In this document: piece by piece, positions 8,433-17,003 of the stretch
How positions within the stretch are numbered: the stretch's first letter is position 1
How the letters are laid out: every line of letters begins with the position of its first letter
NCBI RefSeq assembly: GCF_000308515.1
Contig: NZ_BAFV01000048.1
Location: forward strand, 1 to 64,000
Direction of reading: 5' to 3'
DNA length: 64,000 nucleotides
Source: Nocardia carnea NBRC 14403
GTDB lineage: Bacteria; Actinomycetota; Actinomycetes; Mycobacteriales; Mycobacteriaceae
Made by a program: the position numbers and the translations under genes
Notes under the pieces: model-generated
Told to the model about the DNA's origin: nothing
The model's database searches: none
What the model saw: only the letters and a program-made list of their open reading frames with translations

Positions 8433-9242
8433 TCATCCGGGCAGGATCGCCTCGATCAACCGCGCGAGCCCGTATTCGAAATCGCCGGCCGGATCGCCCG
8501 GTGCCTGATACAGCTCGCCGACCGCGGCCCCCACCCGCGTCGACAGCGGATATTCGGCGGCGGGCATGACCTCGGTCAGCAGGGGCCCGTAGGTCTCCCA
8601 CCAATCGGCGTCGGATTGCTCGCGGGTGCTGCGGGCCGCGGCGAGCGCGGTGCGGGCGTTCCCGGTGGCGAACTGGGTGAGGACCGAGATCACCCGGTCC
8701 ATCCCGGGATCGTCGAGACCGATACCGTCCACGGCCGCCAGCTGTTGCTCGTAGCGCCGCGTCCGGCCCGGCCCCAGCACCATCCGCCACGACGGCACCT
8801 CGAACAGCCACGGATGTGCCAGGTATTCGTCGCGGACCTGCCGGGCGATGGCGGACAGCCGTTCCCGGGCCGGTACGTCGGTGGGCAACGGTGCGTCGGC
8901 AGCGGCGACCGCATCGACCATGAGCACCGTGAGCGCTTCTTTGCTGGGTACATAGGTGTACAAGCTCATGGGCCGCAGCCCCAGTTCGGCGGCGACGGCG
9001 CGGATGGACACCTTCTCGTAGCCCTCCCGGTCGGCCAAGCCGATTGCCGCGGTGACGACATCGTCGACGCTCACGGTCTGACGGGGGCCACGTCCACCCG
9101 TCCGCGGGGGTAGGCTGTGCCGCCACAAGAGCTCCAGCAGGGTTCGTGCCGGGTCGCCGGCCCGCTTCGTGCCGCTTTCCCGGCTCCGGGCCGAGGCTTC
9201 CGCCTGGCCGTGCTCAGCCGCATCAGGTACCGACTCGCTCAC
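8433..9242 (-). CDS. TetR-family transcriptional regulator
   Basis: About 269 residues. The N-terminal helix-turn-helix reads VSIRAVAAELGLRPMSLYTYVPSKEAL, a classic TetR signature. The C-terminal region resembles the TetR_C_1 (TetR/ActII ligand-binding) type, ending in DFEYGLARLIEAIL. Such proteins usually repress a divergent transporter or modifying enzyme and release DNA on ligand binding. Here the divergent gene is an SNF2-type helicase 440 bases away, so the target is uncertain. The start at GTG 9242 (VSESVPD) is a judgement: the frame is open to 9482, and an unusual repeat overlaps this start. Confidence 0.88.
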   Translation of the reverse strand: MSESVPDAAEHGQAEASARSRESGTKRAGDPARTLLELLWRHSLPPRTGGRGPRQTVSVDDVVTAAIGLADREGYEKVSIRAVAAELGLRPMSLYTYVPSKEALTVLMVDAVAAADAPLPTDVPARERLSAIARQVRDEYLAHPWLFEVPSWRMVLGPGRTRRYEQQLAAVDGIGLDDPGMDRVISVLTQFATGNARTALAAARSTREQSDADWWETYGPLLTEVMPAAEYPLSTRVGAAVGELYQAPGDPAGDFEYGLARLIEAILPG

Positions 9243-9350
9243 GCTGTGCCCACCGGGCGAGAGCGAGGCCCCAGACTGTGACACTCGGCGACCACCACCC
9301 GACCTGACTCGCTCACGCTGAATCCGCCGGTCATGAGCGAGGCCCCTTCG
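9230..9350. repeat. Two copies of a ~45-bp imperfectly palindromic repeat
   Basis: Copy A (about 9233-9276) and copy B (about 9308-9350) share GACTCGCTCACGCTG, a central CCGG and GAGCGAGGCCCC. Within each, CTCGCTC pairs with GAGCGAG, so each could form a hairpin. Copy A overlaps the proposed GTG start of the TetR gene. The pattern resembles a small intergenic repeat unit; mobility or function is unknown. Confidence 0.6.
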
Positions 9351-9682
9351 CGGTGACTCTTCCCTGCCCTCGCCTCGCCGGAGATGCTCACGGCGGGCCC
9401 TGGCCGGCTCCGGTGCCGCGGCGAGCCCAACGCCGGCCGGGGTGCGGCAGACTTGTCCGTGCGCCACCGCCGAGCGGTGCACCGGACGATGGCTCCGGCG
9501 GTCGGCCGATGCGCATAGCCCTCCATGGATCTCCCTGTTCTCGGTGCGGGCGCCGGCCGTGCGGCAGCGCCCGGAACAAATCCGGTACCGTACGCGTTCC
9601 GAATATTACTCCGTACGCAATACGATGATATTGGGGGTGCCCCCTGCCGACCGTCGAAACCACCTACCTGCCCGACCGGCAC
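9243..9682. other. 440-bp divergent intergenic region (TetR / SNF2)
   Basis: No gene is supported here. It contains the second copy of the palindromic repeat and, closer to the helicase gene, two direct repeats CCGTACGC at 9588-9595 and 9611-9618. These are spaced 23 bases start to start, about two helical turns, in an AT-richer patch (GAATATTAC). That patch is the likeliest promoter and operator zone for the helicase pair. Confidence 0.5.
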
Positions 9683-11434
9683 ATGTTCGCACTGTGGACG
9701 TGGACGGGTCGCGATACCGGACAGCCGCCACCGGGACTCGGCGATTCCGCGATGCTGCCGCTGATCGTTCCCGGCGGCACCACCGCGCAACTCCGCGCGG
9801 GCAGCGCCCACCTCCAAGTCGTGCCGGTCCACTGCGCTCTGGTGGAACCCGAACGATTCGCCGCTCTCCCGGTCGACCGTCCCGGAAACTCCACCCGCGC
9901 ATGGCAATCGAATCTCGCCGGTATCGCGACGCGGCTTCCGGTGGCCGCACACGCGGTCCCCAACGCCCAGGGCACCGCGATCGTGGACGCCGAGCACACC
10001 CTCTCGGTCCTGCGCGATACCGCCGAGACGGCCGACCGGATGCGGGCCGGCTTGAAGGCCGACCTGCGCCCCTATCAGGTACGCGGGATCGCCTGGCTGC
10101 GGGACACCGTCGCGCGCCACGGCGGCGCGGTCCTGGCCGACGAGATGGGCCTGGGGAAAACCTTGCAGACCATCGGACTACTCGCCGACCGCGCCGAGCA
10201 GGGCACTCAACTGGTGGTGTGCCCGACTTCCCTGGTCGGCAACTGGGTACACGAAATCAACCGCTTCGCACCGGGTCTGCGGCCGGTCCCCTGGCGGGGA
10301 GGGCAGCTGGAAACCGCACCCGGAACCGTCGTCGTCACCGGCTATCCCGTGCTGCGCCGGCACGGCAGCGGGCTCACCGGGACCGAATGGGCAACCATCG
10401 CCTACGACGAAGCCCAAGCGCTGAAGAACCCGCGAACCCAGGTGGCGAAGGCAGCGCGGGCACTGTCCGCCGGCGCGGTCGTCGCCCTCACCGGAACGCC
10501 TGTCGAAAATCACCTCGACGAACTGTGGGCGCTCCTGCATCTCGTCGCACCGGGGATCTTCGGGCACCGCACCCAGTTCCGGCGGCGTTTCGTGAAACCC
10601 ATCGAGCAGGGGTCATCCGACGCTGCCGCGCGGCTGCGGGATGCGGTCGAACCCGTTCTGCTGTCGCGGCGCAAGGATCAGGTCGCTGCCTCACTGCCCG
10701 CGAAGATCCACTCGGATCTGCTGTGCGATCTGACCCCCGAGCAGGAACGGCTGTACGACAGCCTGCTCGACCGGGCCGTGGACGAAGGTTTCGGCACCGG
10801 CGCCGGACGGCAGACCCGGATCCTCGCGGCGCTGACCGCCTTGAAGCAGGTGTGCAACCATCCCGGACTGATCAGCGGCGAAACGACCGAACTCGCCGGG
10901 CGATCCGGAAAGCTCGACCTGTGCACCGATATCGTCGCCAACAACCTCGACAATGCCGCGCCGACACTGATCTTCACCCAGTACCGCGGCACCGGTGAGC
11001 TCTTGGTCCGGCATCTGCACGAACATTTCGCGATCACCGCGCCCTTCTTCCACGGCGGGCTTTCGCAGACCGAACGCGCCACCATCGTCGACGAATTCCA
11101 GTCCCCCGAAGGCCCGCCGGTGCTGGTGCTGAGCCTGCGAGCGGCCGGCACCGGGCTCACCCTGACCCGGGCCGCCGATGTGATCCATTTCGACCGGTGG
11201 TGGAATCCCGCGGTCGAATCCCAGGCCTCCGACCGGGTACACCGCATCGGCCAGACCCGCACCGTGACCGTGACGACTCTCACCTCGTCGACCACCGTGG
11301 AGGAACATATCGCGGATATGCAGCGCCGGAAATCCGCGTTGACCGATTTCGGCGCCGGTACCGGTATCGCCGAGCTGGCCCGGCTCGACGACGACCGGCT
11401 GGTGGAGATCCTGCGACGGAAACGAGGCAACTGA
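9683..11434 (+). CDS. SNF2-family DEAD/DEAH helicase-like ATPase
   Basis: A 583-residue SF2 ATPase of the Snf2/RapA type. Motif I is DEMGLGKT (residues 153-160), motif II is DEAQ (242-245), motif III is ALTGTPVEN, and motifs V-VI appear as LRAAGTGLTL and SDRVHRIGQTR. Such proteins translocate on double-stranded DNA. It overlaps the SWIM-finger gene by one base, a recurring actinobacterial pair. The N-terminal region before motif I is short compared with common family members of about 900-1000 residues. The first ATG in frame is at 9683; the preceding codons (PTVETTYLPDRH) look protein-like, so the true start may be a rarer upstream codon. The biological role is unknown. Confidence 0.88.
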   Translation: MFALWTWTGRDTGQPPPGLGDSAMLPLIVPGGTTAQLRAGSAHLQVVPVHCALVEPERFAALPVDRPGNSTRAWQSNLAGIATRLPVAAHAVPNAQGTAIVDAEHTLSVLRDTAETADRMRAGLKADLRPYQVRGIAWLRDTVARHGGAVLADEMGLGKTLQTIGLLADRAEQGTQLVVCPTSLVGNWVHEINRFAPGLRPVPWRGGQLETAPGTVVVTGYPVLRRHGSGLTGTEWATIAYDEAQALKNPRTQVAKAARALSAGAVVALTGTPVENHLDELWALLHLVAPGIFGHRTQFRRRFVKPIEQGSSDAAARLRDAVEPVLLSRRKDQVAASLPAKIHSDLLCDLTPEQERLYDSLLDRAVDEGFGTGAGRQTRILAALTALKQVCNHPGLISGETTELAGRSGKLDLCTDIVANNLDNAAPTLIFTQYRGTGELLVRHLHEHFAITAPFFHGGLSQTERATIVDEFQSPEGPPVLVLSLRAAGTGLTLTRAADVIHFDRWWNPAVESQASDRVHRIGQTRTVTVTTLTSSTTVEEHIADMQRRKSALTDFGAGTGIAELARLDDDRLVEILRRKRGN

Positions 11435-11985
11435 TGGCGGACAACGAATTCGGTTACACCCGCTGGGGAATGGACTGGGTGCGCCTGGCCGAACCACTGC
11501 GCCAGACCCGTCCGGACCCGCTGCTGCCCCGCGCCCGCAGTATCGCCCGCAACAACGGCGTTCGCACCGAGGCCGAGGGCCGGATCGTCCGGGCGTATAT
11601 CCACCGCGGCGGTCAGGCATCGGTCACCCATATCGAACTCACGCCGCTCCCCCGGCCTGTTGTGACCGCGCTGGCCCCTATCGTGGGAACCGCACCGACG
11701 GTGCCGACCGACGAGATGTACGCCGCCGCGGCCGATGCGGGCCTGCCGGTGGCTCCGGTTCCGGTGGCCATCGACTGCTCCTGTACCGCCCGGACCGACC
11801 GATGTGTGCACGTTCTGGCCACCTTTTACGCAGTGGCGCGCCAGGTGGACGAGAACCCCCGGTTCGGGCTGGACCTACAGGGCTACGGCTACGACCCGGG
11901 GCCGGACGATCCCGCGGCTCCCGCCGAGTCTCCACGCTGGATACCGCTCAACACCGTCGATCCCGCCACGTACTTCGAGATCTGA
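11434..11985 (+). CDS. SWIM zinc-finger protein
   Basis: A 183-residue protein with a SWIM finger, DCSCTARTDRCVHV: Cys115, Cys117, Cys124 and His126 give CxCxnCxH. SWIM fingers bind DNA or partner proteins and commonly accompany Snf2 ATPases. Its ATG overlaps the helicase stop (TGATG), so the two are probably made together and act as a complex. The N-terminal EFGYTRWGMDWVRLAEPL block is typical of the actinobacterial partner family. A role in DNA repair or chromosome maintenance is plausible but inferred from the domains only. Confidence 0.87.
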   Translation: MADNEFGYTRWGMDWVRLAEPLRQTRPDPLLPRARSIARNNGVRTEAEGRIVRAYIHRGGQASVTHIELTPLPRPVVTALAPIVGTAPTVPTDEMYAAAADAGLPVAPVPVAIDCSCTARTDRCVHVLATFYAVARQVDENPRFGLDLQGYGYDPGPDDPAAPAESPRWIPLNTVDPATYFEI

Positions 11986-12120
11986 ACAACGTGTTCGATG
12001 CGGTGGGAATCACCGGCTACCTCGTTCGGCGGGCATCATCGCTGGACAGTCCGATCCAGGACGCGCGACCTCGGTTGGCCATCCCTTCGGCCGGTTACGG
12101 TGCGCAGCAGCGGCCACCCA

Positions 12121-12858
12121 TCACGTGTCGGGTGGTCGCCCGTCCCTGAAGAGACCGAGCAGGGCGCTCAGCGCGGTGGCACCCTCCAACAGGGCATTCG
12201 AACGGGAGTCGATCCGGGCATCGCGCGCCGTCAGCACCGCCGCCAGATCGTCCCAGCGGCGCCACCCCCGGAGTTCGGGAACCAACTGCCGCAGAGGTTC
12301 GATACCGTAGCCGGCCAGGCGGAGCTGGTGCACCAGCCGCGCGGCCCGGACATCGTCGGGTGTGTAGACGCGGGTTTCCCGCGCGCCGGTGCGGCGCGGC
12401 ACCACCACACCGGCGGCATCCCAGTGCCGCAGCGTCGAGGGGCGCACGCCCAGCGCCCGGGCCAGTTCGGAAACACTCATTGCGTCGGTGGGGTGGGTGT
12501 CGGCGATCGGTTCGTCCGCGACGGCCCGGGCCGCCGTACGTGCCGCGTCGAGGTCCCGGCGTTCACGGTCGAGGCGGGCATGCGCGGTATCGAGCAGCGC
12601 GAACATCTGTCGCAGATCTCGTTCGTGCGCCGCGCGCAGGATTGCCTTCGCCGAGCCCGGATCGATCCCCGCGGCGAGCGCGCGATATGCGCGCGCCGAC
12701 CATATGTGGGCCTCGCCGTACACCCGGTAACCGGTCGCGGTCCGCGTCGCCACGGGCAGCGCACCGTCGCGCTCCAGATTGCGTAACTGCTGAACGGAGT
12801 ATCCGGTGCGCCGCGCGACCTCCACAGTTCGCAGACCACGTGAGTTGCGGCTTTCCAC
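12121..12858 (-). CDS. Double MerR-domain transcriptional regulator (TioE-like)
   Basis: About 245 residues containing two MerR-type helix-turn-helix modules in one chain. The first spans residues about 9-75 (VEVARRTGYSVQQLRNLERDG with RVYGEAHIW), the second about 127-195 (MSVSELARALGVRPSTLRHW with RVYTPDDVRAARLV). A helical linker separates them. This layout matches proteins named TioE family. A single chain could bind both half-sites without dimerising. The start at GTG 12858 is preferred because GGGAG lies four bases upstream; a GTG at 12894 would overlap the divergent gene. It is divergent from a DUF6194 gene and probably regulates it and itself. Confidence 0.85.
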   Translation of the reverse strand: MESRNSRGLRTVEVARRTGYSVQQLRNLERDGALPVATRTATGYRVYGEAHIWSARAYRALAAGIDPGSAKAILRAAHERDLRQMFALLDTAHARLDRERRDLDAARTAARAVADEPIADTHPTDAMSVSELARALGVRPSTLRHWDAAGVVVPRRTGARETRVYTPDDVRAARLVHQLRLAGYGIEPLRQLVPELRGWRRWDDLAAVLTARDARIDSRSNALLEGATALSALLGLFRDGRPPDT

Positions 12859-12900
12859 ATCACTCCCTGTCGATATATGACCGAAAGTCTCCACAAGGAC

Positions 12901-12918
12901 TTCAATGTAACGCTTGAA
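12901..12918. promoter_or_regulatory. Candidate operator of the double-MerR regulator
   Basis: An inverted repeat TTCAA-N8-TTGAA lies in the short gap between the divergent double-MerR and DUF6194 genes. It ends four bases before the DUF6194 ATG at 12922. Dyads of this kind between divergent promoters are typical MerR-family sites. Short arms limit confidence. Confidence 0.45.
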
Positions 12919-12921
12919 TAC

Positions 12922-13383
12922 ATGACCATCGACGAGATCATCGATTACCTCACCGCACTCGACGGCGTCCTGACGCTGCGGCCGGGCCCCGGCGACGGCT
13001 CTCCCGAACTCTCCTGGGGCGATTCGTTCTTCTACTACGCACCCGACAGCGCAGTCCCGGCCCGGACGCAGCCGTTCGCCACCATCGTGACCAAGAACTA
13101 TCCGGGCGACGAACTGTCACAGCTCGACCGTCCGGGCAGTTTTCGCCTGAATATCAGCGCCGGACCGGAAGCCTTCCGCACGTGGACCGGCCACACACCG
13201 CGCGATGCGAATTCTGTCGAAGACGACCCGAGCGCTCGCGACACCGTGATCGCCCATCCCGTGTATGGAACCGCGGGCTGGCTGGCGGTCGTGGACCCGG
13301 GACCACGGACCGCCGAGGCGGTTCATGAGCTGCTCCGGACTGCGCACGGCCGCGCCCGCTCGCGCACGGTAAAGACACCGTAA
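12922..13383 (+). CDS. DUF6194 family protein
   Basis: About 153 residues, beginning MTIDEIIDYLTALDGVLTL and containing SWGDSFFYY, PFATIVTKNYPGD and HPVYGTAGWLAVVDPGP. This matches the actinobacterial DUF6194 family, cytoplasmic and of unknown function. The overall layout resembles small MmcQ/YjbR-like proteins, but that is only a loose impression. The start is placed at ATG 12922, where the family motif begins; an ATG at 12877 would run through the candidate operator. It is divergent from the double-MerR regulator, which is probably its controller. Confidence 0.78.
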   Translation: MTIDEIIDYLTALDGVLTLRPGPGDGSPELSWGDSFFYYAPDSAVPARTQPFATIVTKNYPGDELSQLDRPGSFRLNISAGPEAFRTWTGHTPRDANSVEDDPSARDTVIAHPVYGTAGWLAVVDPGPRTAEAVHELLRTAHGRARSRTVKTP

Positions 13384-13472
13384 CGAACCCTGTCGGCGGC
13401 CGGCTTCCGCTCCCGGTGAGCCGCCGGTGAACGGCCGGACCGACGGGTCCACACACATGTCGATCGGCACTC

Positions 13473-13495
13473 GGGCACGGTCGCCGACCGTGCCC
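13473..13495. terminator. Hairpin between convergent DUF6194 and helicase genes
   Basis: A perfect 10-bp stem GGGCACGGTC, loop GCC, then its reverse complement lies in the 263-bp convergent intergenic region 13384-13646. Nothing else is recognised there. Confidence 0.6.
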
Positions 13496-13646
13496 CGGTC
13501 ATCCGGCACAAGTACACCGAGCCCCGCACCGCGTCACCCATTCGCACCGCTGCCGGCCGTGACGAAGTTCCCGTCATGCTGCGCCCAGCCGGTATCGATG
13601 GATCCGGGCTACCGGGTTCACGGTGGACTCCCGGCCCGCCGGCAGA

Positions 13647-15404
13647 TCACATCCGCCGTAACGCGGCGATACGTTCGGTCAGCTGATCTGCCGTGGCGAG
13701 GGCCGTCGGCGGGCCACCACACTGGCGGCGCAGGTCGCCGTGGATGACTCCGTGCGGTTTACCGGTGCGGTGGTGGTGCATCGCGACGAGACTGTTCAAT
13801 TCGCGGCGCAGTTCACCCAGTTTGTCGGCAGTTGCCACTCGCTCGGCGGCATTACCGGCACCGGCATTACCGTTGGGGTCGGGAACCGGTGTGGCGGGAA
13901 CCGGTTCGGTCTTGGACCGTTCGGCGACCTGGCGCGCCTGACGTTCCCGTAGGAGGGCGCGCATCTGCTCGGCGTCGAGCAGTCCCGGGATACCCAGATA
14001 ATCCGCCTCTTCGGCACTACCGGAGAACGTTGCCGTGCCGAACGAGGACCCGTCGTAGATCACCTGGTCGAGTTCGGCGTCGGCGGCCAGCGGTACGAAC
14101 CGTTTCTCTTCCTCACCCGGTTCGTCGCGCTGCTTGTTCGCCTCGGTCAGCAGCTCGTCGTCGAGACCGTCCTTCTCCCGATGCGGTTTCCCGATCACAT
14201 GGTCACGCTGCACCTCCAGCTGCGCGGCCAAATCCAGCAGAACCGGGACCGAGGGCAGGAACACACTTGCCGTCTCACCGCTGCGGCGGGCACGCACGAA
14301 ACGCCCGATGGCCTGCGCGAAATACAAGGGTGTGGAGGCACTGGTGGCGTACACCCCGACCGCCAGCCGCGGGACGTCCACACCTTCGGACACCATGCGC
14401 ACCGCGACCATCCACGGCTGGTTACCGGTGGCGAACTCACCGATCCGGGCCGAGGACGTCGGATCGTCGGACAGCACCAGTACGGGCTTGTTACCCGTGA
14501 GATGTTCCAGGAGTTCGGCATACAACCGGGCGCGTTCCTGGTCGGAGGCGATCACCAGACCACCCGCGTCCGACATACCGCGTTCGCGCAGTTGCGCGAG
14601 CCGCATATCCGCGGCGCGCAGGACGGCGTAGATCCAGTCGCCCGCGGGGTCGAGCGCGGTGCGCCATGCCCGGGCGGTCTGCTCGGCATTCAGCGGTTCA
14701 CCCAGCCGGGCCGTGTACTCCTCGCCCGCGCTGTCGCGCCAATGCGCCTCACCCGAATACGCGAGGAAAACCACCGGGCGCACGACACCGTCGGCCAGCG
14801 CCTCCGAATAGCCGTAGGAATGATCCGCCCGCGACCTCGGCAGCCCGGCTTCGTCGGGTTCGTAGGTGACGAACGGGATCTGGCTGTCGTCGCTGCGGAA
14901 CGGGGTACCGGTGAGCGCCAGCCGCCGGGTGGCGTCGCCGAAGGCCTCGGCCACCGCGTCACCCCAGCTCTTGGCGTCACCGGCGTGATGGATCTCGTCC
15001 AGGACCACGAGAGTGCGGCGGTTCTCCGTGCGCACCCGATGCTTGAACGGATGCGCTGCCACCTGGGCGTAGGTGACGACCACTCCGTGATAGTCCCCCG
15101 AAGTGGCGCCGGTCGTATTGGAGAAATTCGAATCCAGCGCGATCCCCGAACGCGCCGCCGAGGCGGCCCACTGGTGTTTCAGATGCTCGGTCGGCGCGAC
15201 CACGGTGATCTGGTCCACCGTCCGATCGGCCAGCAGTTCGGCGGCCACCCGCAGCGCGAACGTGGTCTTACCGGCGCCCGGAGTGGCGACGGCAAGGAAA
15301 TCACGGGGTTTGGTGGCCAGATAACGGGTCAGGGCGCGCCGCTGCCAGGCACGCAGGGATGCGCCCGGAACTGCCGTCGCCGTGGCGCCGCTCGTATCGG
15401 TCAC
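13647..15404 (-). CDS. DEAD/DEAH-box helicase (superfamily 2)
   Basis: About 585 residues with the SF2 core: LRAWQRRALTRYL (Q-like region), ATPGAGKTT (motif I), VAPTEHLKHQW (Ia), VVLDEIHHAGD (DEIH, motif II), ALTGTPFRSD (III), MVSEGVDVPRLAVGVYA (V) and QAIGRFVRARRSGETA (VI). It resembles the Rad25/ERCC3-like DEAD/DEAH helicases common in mycobacteria. Substrate (DNA or RNA) cannot be told from the sequence. After the core, a charged region and an Ala/Pro-rich linker lead to a conserved C-terminal TGKPHGVIHGDLRRQCGGPP block. The start is either GTG 15404 or GTG 15416; neither has a clear ribosome-binding site, so the mRNA may be leaderless. Confidence 0.88.
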   Translation of the reverse strand: MTDTSGATATAVPGASLRAWQRRALTRYLATKPRDFLAVATPGAGKTTFALRVAAELLADRTVDQITVVAPTEHLKHQWAASAARSGIALDSNFSNTTGATSGDYHGVVVTYAQVAAHPFKHRVRTENRRTLVVLDEIHHAGDAKSWGDAVAEAFGDATRRLALTGTPFRSDDSQIPFVTYEPDEAGLPRSRADHSYGYSEALADGVVRPVVFLAYSGEAHWRDSAGEEYTARLGEPLNAEQTARAWRTALDPAGDWIYAVLRAADMRLAQLRERGMSDAGGLVIASDQERARLYAELLEHLTGNKPVLVLSDDPTSSARIGEFATGNQPWMVAVRMVSEGVDVPRLAVGVYATSASTPLYFAQAIGRFVRARRSGETASVFLPSVPVLLDLAAQLEVQRDHVIGKPHREKDGLDDELLTEANKQRDEPGEEEKRFVPLAADAELDQVIYDGSSFGTATFSGSAEEADYLGIPGLLDAEQMRALLRERQARQVAERSKTEPVPATPVPDPNGNAGAGNAAERVATADKLGELRRELNSLVAMHHHRTGKPHGVIHGDLRRQCGGPPTALATADQLTERIAALRRM

Positions 15405-15580
15405 GGAGACAAACACTAGCGGCCGCCGCCGCGATGGTGCCAAACCGGCGCGGCCGTCGCGACGGGTGTCACACACTCGATCGCGCCGCGCCGGGTAACC
15501 GGTGATTCACCTGCCGACCGCCGACACGTTCACCATGCGCCACGCCACAGGGTGCGCGGGTAGGAGATGCTGGACTGATC

Positions 15581-16663
15581 ATGCACAGCTACGGGAACGG
15601 ACACGGGAGCCCGCGCGGGGATACCTCGTGGCTGCGGCATGCCCTGGCCCAGACCCGGCGGCTGATCGTCCGGGTGGCCGTGAAGTCCTGGAACGATTCG
15701 ATCTTCGCCAAATCCGCCTCTGCGGCATTCTGGCAGACGTTATCGCTGGTACCGCTACTGTTCGGCCTGCTGGGCGGCCTGGGGTACGTCAGTGGCCTGT
15801 TCGGACCCGACACCGTCGAGATCGTCGAATCGAAAATCCTGACCTTCAGCCGTGATCTGTTCAACCCCAGCGTCGTCACCGATCTCATCGAGCCGACCGT
15901 CCGCGATGTCCTGGGGCAGGGCCGCGCGGCGTTCGTCTCCGTCGGCTTCGTGCTCTCGCTCTGGGCGGGCTCGTCGGCCATGGCGACCTTCGTCGACGCG
16001 ATCGTGGAAGCACACGGCCAGCAGGACGCACGCCACCCTGTCTGGCAGCGCATCTTCGCCCTGCTGCTGTACGTGCAGTTCCTGATCGCGGCGGTGTTCA
16101 TCCTGCCGCTGATCGCGCTGGGACCGGTACTGATCGGCCGGATCCTGCCCGACACCTGGCGCGAACCCGGGCTGCGGCTGATCGATTCCTTCTACTACCC
16201 CGCGGTGGGCCTACTGCTCATCGTCGGCCTGGCCACGCTCTACAAATTCGCTCTGCACAGTTCACTGCCGTATCACCGGCTGTTCTGGGGTGCGCTGCTG
16301 GCCGGGGTGTTCTTCATGGCGGCCAGCGAAGTGCTGCGCCGTTACCTCACGCTGGTCACCCGTACCGGGGTCACCTACGGCGCGCTGGCCACCCCGATCG
16401 CCTTCCTGCTGTTCACATTCTTCCTCGGTTTCGCGGTGATCCTCGGCGCCGAGTTCAATGCCGCCGTACAGGAGTTCTGGCCGGCGCGGGCCACCCGGAT
16501 CGAACAGTTCAAGGCGTGGCTGGCCAAACGACGCGATACAACGCCGGGAGAAGAAGAGCGGGAGCCGCCGGAACCGGGTTCGCACCGGATCCCGCCGCAC
16601 CACCGCGGGCAGGGACGCCACAACGGCACCGGTGGCAAACCGGCGCCGTCGACCATGCGCTGA
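15581..16663 (+). CDS. YihY/virulence factor BrkB family membrane protein
   Basis: A 360-residue inner-membrane protein with about six transmembrane segments, from SAAFWQTLSLVPLLFGLLGGLGYVSGLFG to AFLLFTFFLGFAVILGAEFNAAVQEFW. This is the YihY/BrkB pattern (M. tuberculosis Rv2707 occupies the same position). The C-terminal 55 residues are hydrophilic, rich in Glu, Pro and His, and probably cytoplasmic. The function of the family is unresolved; the old name ribonuclease BN is not supported. The start is ATG 15581 (MHSYGNGHG); no strong Shine-Dalgarno is seen. It is convergent with the DUF3039 gene, eight bases apart. Confidence 0.9.
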   Translation: MHSYGNGHGSPRGDTSWLRHALAQTRRLIVRVAVKSWNDSIFAKSASAAFWQTLSLVPLLFGLLGGLGYVSGLFGPDTVEIVESKILTFSRDLFNPSVVTDLIEPTVRDVLGQGRAAFVSVGFVLSLWAGSSAMATFVDAIVEAHGQQDARHPVWQRIFALLLYVQFLIAAVFILPLIALGPVLIGRILPDTWREPGLRLIDSFYYPAVGLLLIVGLATLYKFALHSSLPYHRLFWGALLAGVFFMAASEVLRRYLTLVTRTGVTYGALATPIAFLLFTFFLGFAVILGAEFNAAVQEFWPARATRIEQFKAWLAKRRDTTPGEEEREPPEPGSHRIPPHHRGQGRHNGTGGKPAPSTMR

Positions 16664-16671
16664 TACGGCGC

Positions 16672-16908
16672 TCAGTCGCCCTTACGCAGCTGCTCGTAGA
16701 CCTTCTTGCATTCGGGGCAGACCGGCGAGCCGGGCTTCGCCGAGCGCGTCACCGGGAAGACCTCACCGCACAGCGCGACCACCATCGTGCCCATCACGGC
16801 ACTTTCGGCGATCCGGTCCTTCTTCACGTAGTGGAAGAATTTCGGGGTGTCGTCACCGGTGGTTTCGTCGGTGGTCGTATCGGGGCGAACCAGAGTATCG
16901 GTACTCAC
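16672..16908 (-). CDS. DUF3039 domain protein
   Basis: A 78-residue protein with the DUF3039 signature FFHYVKKDRIAESAVMGTMVVALCGEVFPVTRSA and a C-terminal CPECKKVYEQL. The Cys in VALCG together with CPEC could bind zinc. Family members are widespread in actinobacteria and of unknown function; M. tuberculosis Rv2708c sits at the same place. The start is GTG 16908, with GGAG five bases upstream; the longer open frame to 17154 runs into the promoter region of the divergent DUF3099 gene and does not look coding. Confidence 0.9.
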   Translation of the reverse strand: MSTDTLVRPDTTTDETTGDDTPKFFHYVKKDRIAESAVMGTMVVALCGEVFPVTRSAKPGSPVCPECKKVYEQLRKGD

Positions 16909-17003
16909 GCACTCCATGATGCCGTACCGCGCGGCGGTCCTCACGCACCGCCGGGTACCCACCGGGGTTACGCCCACGCCGCGGTAGTGCAAGACTCGAA
17001 GGT

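Noticed and set aside
11984..11998. LexA-box-like GAAC...GTTC after the SWIM gene
   Set aside because: The spacing is five bases instead of four and the outer bases do not match; it lies downstream of genes, not in a promoter.
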